Shown here: positions 1-7,500 of the stretch, piece after piece
How the letters are laid out: each line of letters begins with the position of its first letter
Position numbering within the stretch: the stretch's first letter is position 1
Assembly: GCA_018823905.1 (NCBI GenBank)
Contig: JAHJHL010000126.1
Span: 1 to 32,201 of the forward strand
DNA length: 32,201 nt
Direction of reading: 5' to 3'
DNA from: Alphaproteobacteria bacterium
Lineage (GTDB): Bacteria; Pseudomonadota; Alphaproteobacteria; Sphingomonadales; Sphingomonadaceae
Translations under genes and position numbers: made by a program
Notes under the pieces: model-generated
What the model was told of the DNA's origin: nothing
The model's input: the letters and a program-made list of their open reading frames with translations, nothing else
Databases searched by the model: none

Positions 1-23
1 CCCCTCCCGCAAGCGCGAGGGGG
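1..23 (-). terminator. probable cysS terminator stem, cut by window edge
   Basis: Bases 1-6 (CCCCTC) pair with 17-22 (GAGGGG), with a small inner stem CGC/GCG around AA. It lies 3 bases beyond the cysS stop in the direction of cysS transcription. The U-tract that would confirm an intrinsic terminator would lie outside the window, so the call rests on the stem and position only. Confidence 0.45.
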
Positions 24-25
24 AC

Positions 26-1528
26 TTAATTGTCCAGCCGCCAGTCCCAGCCGAGCAGGCCAAGCAGGTCGAGCGGGTCGCCGTCCATCACTTCGACCCC
101 CGCGGCGATGAGTTCGTCACGCAGTTTGTCGGACGTAGCGAAGTCCTTTGCGGCGCGCGCCTCCCTGCGGCGGGTAAGGGCGGCTTCGATCTCTTCTTCG
201 GTGATGGTGGCGGATTTGGGGCGGATGCGGAGAACTCGCTGAGCCGAGCCCAAGAAGAGTTCCAGCCCGAGCACCTCGTCCATCTTATGGGCAGCGTGAA
301 CAACCTGACGAGGGTCGAGATTCTTATTGCTGAGAAGCTCTTCAAGAGTAACCAGCGCAGTCGCAGTGTTTAGATCGTTACTGATCGAGGCATCGAAGCG
401 AGCAAGGAATTGTTGAACTTCGGGGCCAATCACCACTTGCTCATCGGGTATTGGCCCGCCGTCCGGCGCCTGAACGTGCATTTGCATTTGCGCATTTTTC
501 ACGGCCAAATTTAATCGCTTCAACCGCGTCAGCGCCGCCCCAAGCCCCTCCCACGAAAACTCCAGCTCGCTGCGATAATGCGCCTGCAGGCACATCAGGC
601 GATAGGCGAGGGGGTGGTAGCCTTTGTCGATCAGCAGTTGGAGGCGCAGGAATTCGCCCGCGCTCTTGCTCATCTTGCCGCTGCGTTCGATCAGGAAATT
701 ATTGTGCATCCAGATGCGCGCGCCGCTGGCGTCGCTGCAGTTGTGCGCCTGGTTCTGCGCGATCTCGTTCGGGTGGTGGATCTCGCGGTGGTCGATGCCG
801 CCGGTGTGGATGTCGAACGGAAAGCCGAGCAGCGCTTCCGACATCACCGAGCATTCGAGATGCCAGCCGGGGGCGCCTTTGCCCCATGGGCTGTCCCACT
901 CCATCTGCCGCGTCTCGCCGGCGGGCGTCTTGCGCCAGATCGCGAAGTCGGCGGCGTGGCGCTTGCCCTCGACTTCGTCGATGCGGCCTTCGCCATCCTC
1001 GGTTTTGGCGCGCGCGAGGGCGCCGTAATCGGCCACCGTCGACGTGTCAAAATAGAGGCCGCCCTCCAGCTCGTAGCAATGCTTGTCAGCGATCGCCTTC
1101 GCAAACTCGATCATCTGCGGCACATAGTCGGTGGCGATCGACCAGTGCGCGGGCTGGCGGATGTTCAGCGCCTTCACATCGGCCCAATAAGCCTCGGTAT
1201 AATGGCGCGCGATGTCCCAGATCGACTGCGCCTTCTCCGCAGCCATCTTCTCCATCTTGTCCTCACCCGCATCGGCGTCGTCGGTCAGGTGGCCGACGTC
1301 GGTGATGTTGATGACGTGGGTGAGCTTGTACCCCTTGAACGACAGTGTGCGGCCCAGCGTGTCGGCAAAGACATAGGCGCGCATGTTGCCGATGTGCGGG
1401 TAGTTATAGACCGTCGGGCCGCAGCTATAGACGCGGGCCTCACCGGTGTGGACGGGAACAAAGGGTTCCAGCTGGCGCGTCAGGCTGTTGAACAGCATCA
1501 GCGGCTGCGGGGCAGGGGCGTCGGTCAT
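26..1528 (-). CDS. cysS: cysteine--tRNA ligase
   Basis: Cytoplasmic class I aminoacyl-tRNA synthetase that activates cysteine with ATP and charges tRNA-Cys. Seen: the CGPTVYNYPHIGN block with zinc-ligand Cys36 and the HIGH signature as HIGN at about residues 45-48, the GWHLECSVMS zinc cysteine, the GGIDHREIHHPNE zinc histidine region, and the KMSKS loop inside SGKMSKSAG. The length of 500 residues is a little over the usual 460-490. The start is taken at the ATG ending at 1528 (MTDAPAPQ), because AGGT lies just upstream and the family begins shortly before the LMLFNSLTR segment; the reading frame stays open to an ATG at 1552, whose extra MGRGMGAG looks unlike a synthetase N-terminus. It lies 46 bp downstream of tpsA with no obvious terminator between, so it may receive read-through from that operon. 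An essential housekeeping gene; identity is secure. Confidence 0.97.
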   Translation of the reverse strand: MTDAPAPQPLMLFNSLTRQLEPFVPVHTGEARVYSCGPTVYNYPHIGNMRAYVFADTLGRTLSFKGYKLTHVINITDVGHLTDDADAGEDKMEKMAAEKAQSIWDIARHYTEAYWADVKALNIRQPAHWSIATDYVPQMIEFAKAIADKHCYELEGGLYFDTSTVADYGALARAKTEDGEGRIDEVEGKRHAADFAIWRKTPAGETRQMEWDSPWGKGAPGWHLECSVMSEALLGFPFDIHTGGIDHREIHHPNEIAQNQAHNCSDASGARIWMHNNFLIERSGKMSKSAGEFLRLQLLIDKGYHPLAYRLMCLQAHYRSELEFSWEGLGAALTRLKRLNLAVKNAQMQMHVQAPDGGPIPDEQVVIGPEVQQFLARFDASISNDLNTATALVTLEELLSNKNLDPRQVVHAAHKMDEVLGLELFLGSAQRVLRIRPKSATITEEEIEAALTRRREARAAKDFATSDKLRDELIAAGVEVMDGDPLDLLGLLGWDWRLDN

Positions 1529-1574
1529 ACCTGCGCCCATGCCCCGCCCCAAGCGGCTCCGTCAACCGAAAGCC

Positions 1575-4500
1575 TTACGGCTGCTCGGTCGGCGTCCACA
1601 GATCGTCGTTACCCGCGCCGGTCACCGGGTCGTCGAGCAACGGTTCGCCGCTCAGCGGATCAAGGTCACGCATCGTGATCAGCGGCACCGGCAGGCTCTG
1701 ACCATTGCCATCCTCATCCTCGGCATCTGCGGCTTCTTCGATCACATCCTGTACCGGGAAGTTGGATTCAAACTCGGGTTCGGGCGGCGGCAGGACGCCG
1801 CAGGCCGCGGGATTGGCGATAAAGCATCCGTTGAAGGTCGAACGCGGATCAAAACCGCCCGCCGTTGGCGCCGATCCAGCGATGGTGAGCAAGGGCACCG
1901 TGTCGAGCCCGGTCACCTGGCCGCTCGCGCCAAGCTGCACCCCGTTGATGACGATCCGCGAGCCACTACCTTCGGTAAGCACGTCAAGCCCGCCAGCGCC
2001 AAAGGTCAATCCGCGGCGGTTGGCAAATTCGGTGCCGCTGCCGCTGTTCTGGACGTAGAAGCCGCCGACGATTTCGGCACGGATGCCGCGCGCGAACAGC
2101 GAGCCTTCGTTGAGCACGACTCCGTCGTTCTGCGCGAGGCGCGCTTCGATCGCGTCGGTCGTCGTCGCCACACCGACATCGTTGATCGCGGCCGTCGTCG
2201 CGACGATAATGTCGTCGGACACCATGTTGAGCTGTCCGGCGGCGGCGCTGCCGTTGACCAGCCGCACGGTGCCCTGGCCCAATATGACCTCGATCGCGTC
2301 GTCGGCGAACAGGTTGAGCGCGTTGGTATCGGATAGGCCGGTCAGTTGGACATTGCCGATCACCCGCATCTTGCCCGGGGTGCTGATGGTCAGCGCGCCA
2401 TTGGCGCCCAGGTTCGATCCCGCCGCGCCCCCGGCGAGCGTGAACGTATCGATAATCACGTCGGGCGGCGCGCTGCTGCCGACCGATGCGTTGTTCGCCG
2501 CTTCGACTTCGGGCGCGAACACCTGGATATCTGTGCCGAACAGCCGCGTCAGTTCGGCGGCGTCGAGGTGGAAGCCATTACGCGTCCCGGTGCCGCCGAC
2601 GAAGGTCTGGCTGAACACATCGTTATTCTCGATCGATAGCGTTTCGGTGCTGCCGGCGGTGCCGACGCGGGCGCCGCTGGCGATCGTGATATCGTTCGAT
2701 TGCAGCGCGATATTGCGCGCGGTCAGCACGTCGTTCACGAAAATGTTGCCTTGCGTCGTCGCATTGGCGACGTCGGCCGCAAGTTGATCGATGATGATAT
2801 CGCCGCCGCCGAGCGAGCTGAGCGTTGCCCTTCCGGCTACGACGCTCGAGTTGATTGTCAACGCGCCCGAGGTGCTGGTCACCACTGCGTCGCCGACATC
2901 GGCGTCGAGCACAGCAAAGACGATGTTGCCATTGGTGCGTAGGTCGATGCTGTCGCCCGTCGCGGTCACCGGACCAGCGGACGAGAGGCCGTTGGAGGTT
3001 ACCGCACCATTGCTCGCGTCGAGCAAGGTCGCGCCGCCGGCCTGGATTTCAGCGGCGTTGACCCCGCTCGGCCCGGTCAGCGTCAGCTGGCCAGTGCCGG
3101 TCGTCTGCGCGCGGACGATGTCGATGCTGTCGCCGGTGAGGACCAAATCGCCGCCCGCGCTGACGCGGCCGCCGGTAATATCGCCCGACGTCGTAATCGT
3201 CAGGTTGTTTCCGGCGCTTATCGTGTCGATGATCGTGCCGCCGGGGGTGGCCAGTGCCTCAAGATTGGCGGCCGAAGCAGTTATCGTGACGTTGCGCCCG
3301 GCTTCGACCTGGCCGGTCGAATTCATCGTCCCGGTCGCGGTGACGAGGACGTCGGTGAACGCATCCAGCCCGGCCAGCGTCGTGTCGCCGCCCTGCGTCT
3401 GGATATCGCTGCTGCCCCCGGTTGCGCCGAGGCCAAGCGTCGTCGCGCCGTTGATCGCGATCGCGCCGGTCGTCGTGGCAAAGATGTCATCGCCCGCCGA
3501 CAGCGCCGAGGCGCCGATCGATCCGCCCGCCGACAGACGAACGTCGGCCCCGTCGGTCGCCGAGACCCCTTCGCCCGAACTGATCGTAAAGCCGTTGCCT
3601 GTGGCAAACCCCAGCATCGCGGTGTCGGCTCCGGCGCCGGTTGCGTTGATCCCGATTGCGGTGAGATCGCCGCCTGCGCGGACGTCAACATCGTCGCCTG
3701 CGGTAATGCCGTTCAGTGATGCCGTAGTCCCGGCCAGGACCAGCATGTCCTCTCCCGCATTGCCGCCTGCGATGGTTGCCGACCCACCGGCGCTGACGCC
3801 GAACATGCGCGCCGCGGCGCTGTTCGCCAGCACGACATTCCCCGCCGCTTCGACGAACAGATTGCCCTGCGTCGGAATCCCGCTGGGATCGGCGAAGCCG
3901 CCATTGGCAGTCGCCGATGCGTCGATATTTGCGTTGGAATTCAGTCGGATGTCGCCACCTGCAACATAGGTTCCGGTCAGATTGCCGTCGGCGAAGATCG
4001 AGATCGTCCCGGCGACATCGGCTTGATTGACCGCCACCGCGCCGCCGAGGCCAAAGGCAAACAGCGAACCACCGCCGGTCACCGCGCCGGTCAGCGCGAT
4101 GCTGTCACCGCTGAGGTTGATATCGCTACCCGCCGCGATGCCGGCGCCGGTGATCGCGTTGGTGGCGGAAAGATCGACCGTGCTGCCGGCGTCGATCGCT
4201 GCGAAGGCGATGCTGTCGCCATCGATGCGCGTCGAAAGGCCCGATACCAGCGTGCCGGTGGTGCTCACGGCGCCCGACGCCGTGATCAACAAATTGTCGA
4301 ATGCGCGCATATTGCCGCCGCCGACATTGCCCGCGGATGAGGTGAGCATGATGTTCGAATCGTCGGGCGGCGAGAAGTTGATCTGGAAGAAGCTGGGGCC
4401 GGATGGGCTGAACGGTCCATAGGTCAGCGTGCCATCGTCGGGGCCGCTACCGGTCGTGGCGATGCCGTTGGCGACAATGCCGCCCGACGCGGTCACGATC

Positions 4501-7500
4501 AGGTCATCGCCCGCGGTGATGTCGGTCAGCGTTGCCGTCGTACCGGCAAGCACCAGCAGGTCTTCGCCGATGTTCGCGCCGTTCATCGATGCCGACCCGC
4601 CAGCGCGGACACCGAACATGCCCGTCGAACTGCTGTCGGTCAAAGCGACGTCGCCGTCGGCATCGACAAAAACGCTGGCGGTGATTGGCGTACCGCTGCT
4701 TGAACTTTCAAACCCGGTCGCATTCGCCGATGCACCGATATTGGCGCCGGAAGTGAGACGGATATTGCCGTCAGCATTATAGGTGCCGGTGATATCGCCG
4801 GTCGCGAAGACCGAGATATTGTCCTCGATATTGGCAAGCGCGATGGCAACCGGACCGGCGCTGCCGTTTGCGAACAGCGATCCGCCCGCCGCAAGCGTGC
4901 CGCCTATCGCGATCAGGCTGGCGTCAAGGTTGATGTCGCCGCCCGCGTCGATCGACCCACCGGTGATTCCCTGGGCACCCGGGGTGTTGCCGGTGGCGGT
5001 CAGGAACACCGATGTCCCGGCGTCGATATTGTTGAAGACAATCGACTGGCCGTTGACCTGCACAAAGCCACCTGCCGTCGAGTTCCCTAGATCGACCGCG
5101 CCCGGCGAAGTGACCAGAATATTGGCGCCAGTGATGATCGAATTGAGCCCGGTGCGGAAACTGGCACCGCTGGCGGTGAAATTAACCGCCGCTTCGGCAT
5201 GTTCGACCGACGCGGCGCCGGCCGCGGTGATGACGATGTTATTGCCGTCAAGCCGATCAACCCCGATGCCGCCGAGGGTCGAGGTAAGCGACATATCGCC
5301 AGCCGCGGCAAGCGAGCTGCCAGGCGCGCCGCTGATGCTGGCTGCGGTTGCAGTGAGACTGCCGGTCGCGGCGATCGTCGGCGCGGTTCCTTCGCGGAAA
5401 TCGTGCCGGATGTCGATCTGGTCGCCGGCGGCGATTGCCAAGTCACCTCCGATGGCAACAGTGCCGTTCGATTGGGCATAGGTTCCAAACGAGCTATCGG
5501 TGGTCAGCGTCATATTTCCGCTGGTCGAAATGTTGCCGCCCGTTGCCGCGAAGAAAATTCCCGCGGCTGCTTCGTCGGTGTCGTTGTTGGTCGGCGGCGC
5601 CGATCCCAACGCTTCGGCCGTCAGGCTGGTGAAGCTGATATTGCCGGTGTTGAGGATCTCGATCCGGCCTGCGGCGTCGCCGTTCGCGGCGATCGTCGTG
5701 GCGCCAAGCGCAATCGCTCCCACACCCCCCGAGGTGCCGGAGGTGTCGATAATCGCACGTCCGCCCGTCGTGCCGAACACTCCCCCCGCGACGCCATCGC
5801 CAGCCGTTCCGGTGCCGCCGGTGCCGCCCGCGCCTGACGCGCCGCTGACCGTGATATCGACGGCACTGCCGTTCGAGGTGATCGTGCCGCCGTTGGCCGA
5901 CAGGCGCACCGTGCCGCCCGTGCCGCCGCCGCCGATGCCGCCGTCGCCGCCGACGCGCATGCCGCCGAAGCCGTTAAAGGCACCGCTGCCGCCGCTGCCG
6001 CCGGTCCCCGCGCTGCTGAGCGAAATGATACCGCTGGTGTCGGGAGCGATGGCGACCGTTGCACCGCTGCTCGCCGCGATTTCCAGCGTGCCGCCGGTCG
6101 CGTCGCCGCCGTTACCGCCCGCAGCGCCGACGATGTTTTCCGAAAAGAAGCTGCTGTTGGCGTTGCCGCCATTGCCGCCGGTCGCCGCGGTGACGAAATT
6201 GGTTTGGGCGACGCTGATGTTGGCGTTTGCGCCGTCGGCCTCGATCCGCCCGGTGCCGCCGGTCGCGTCACCGCCGCCGCCGCCTGCGCCGTCTTCGCCA
6301 AAGCCACCGTCGCCGCCGACGGCCGACGCATTTACCGTAACGGCGAGTGCGCCCGCGTCAAAGTCGGTAACGATGACCTGCGCCAGCCCGCCGATGCCAC
6401 CGCCGCCGCCGCCGCCGACCGTACCAAAGCCGCCTGCCCCACCGGTGCCGGTCGAGGCGCTGGTGACGGTTCCGGTCGCGGTGAATCCGGTCGCGAAATC
6501 GATCGTCGCGATGCCGCCCTGGCCGGCGCCGCCCGTCCCGCCGACGCCGATTCCTGTGACCGACCCCGAACTGCTTGACGCAAACACGTCACCACCTTCA
6601 CCGCCGATGCTGCTGGCGTCGGCGATCAGGTCGTTCGTCGTCAGCGTACCCGATACGATGTTGATCGTTGCAGAGCCACCGATGCCAACGCCGCCATCGC
6701 CGCCATCGCCGGCCACGCCGTTAAAAGCGAAAAAGGCGCCGCCTTCGCCGCCCTCGCCATTGGCGTAGGCGGCGAGAGTCGTGGTTTGAATCACCGCCGA
6801 GCCGTCGATGTTGATCGTCGCGGTCCCGCCTTGGCCGATACCGCCCATCCCGGTCGGCGTTGGCAGTGCCGGATCATCATCGTTGCCATTGGCGCCGTTG
6901 CCGCCCGTCCCATCGGCGAATACCGAAACATTGCCGCCGGTCAGCGTGCCGCCGAACAGGTTGATCGTAGCGGTGCCGCCGATCCCCATGCCCGATACGG
7001 CTGGGTCAAAGCCGCCATCGCCCGATGCCGACACCGACAACGTGCCAATATTTACGTCGCCGCCCGTTTGCGTGAAGGTCGCGGTGCCGCCGCGCCCCGA
7101 GCCGGCAACGCTGCCGCCAAAGCCGTCGGCGCTGATATTCAGTTCGTTGGCGGTGAAGGTGCCGCTCTGCATATCGAAGGTTGCGCTGCCACCGATCGCG
7201 CCAGCGGCGCCATCGCCCAGATTTACGCCTTCGGAGAAACTGTTGGTTGAGCCGTTCGCGTCGACGAACAGGTCGTCAAACGTCATGCTGCCTGCGCCAG
7301 TCGTGCTGTTTCGCACACGGATCAGGACCGAGCCGCCGATCCCAGTTTCGAGCGGGGCCGCTCCAGGGGTCAAATCGCCGCCCGATACACCGCCGGCGGC
7401 AAATTGAGCAAAATTGGCCATATTGATGGCGCCGCCATCGGCGATGACGGTGATGCTGCCACCGGTTGTCAAGACGGTGCCTGGCGCCGAACCGCTGGAT

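Noticed and set aside
4027..4422. Plus-strand small frame as an independent gene
   Set aside because: Shadow of tpsA; Pro/Ala-rich and without a ribosome site.
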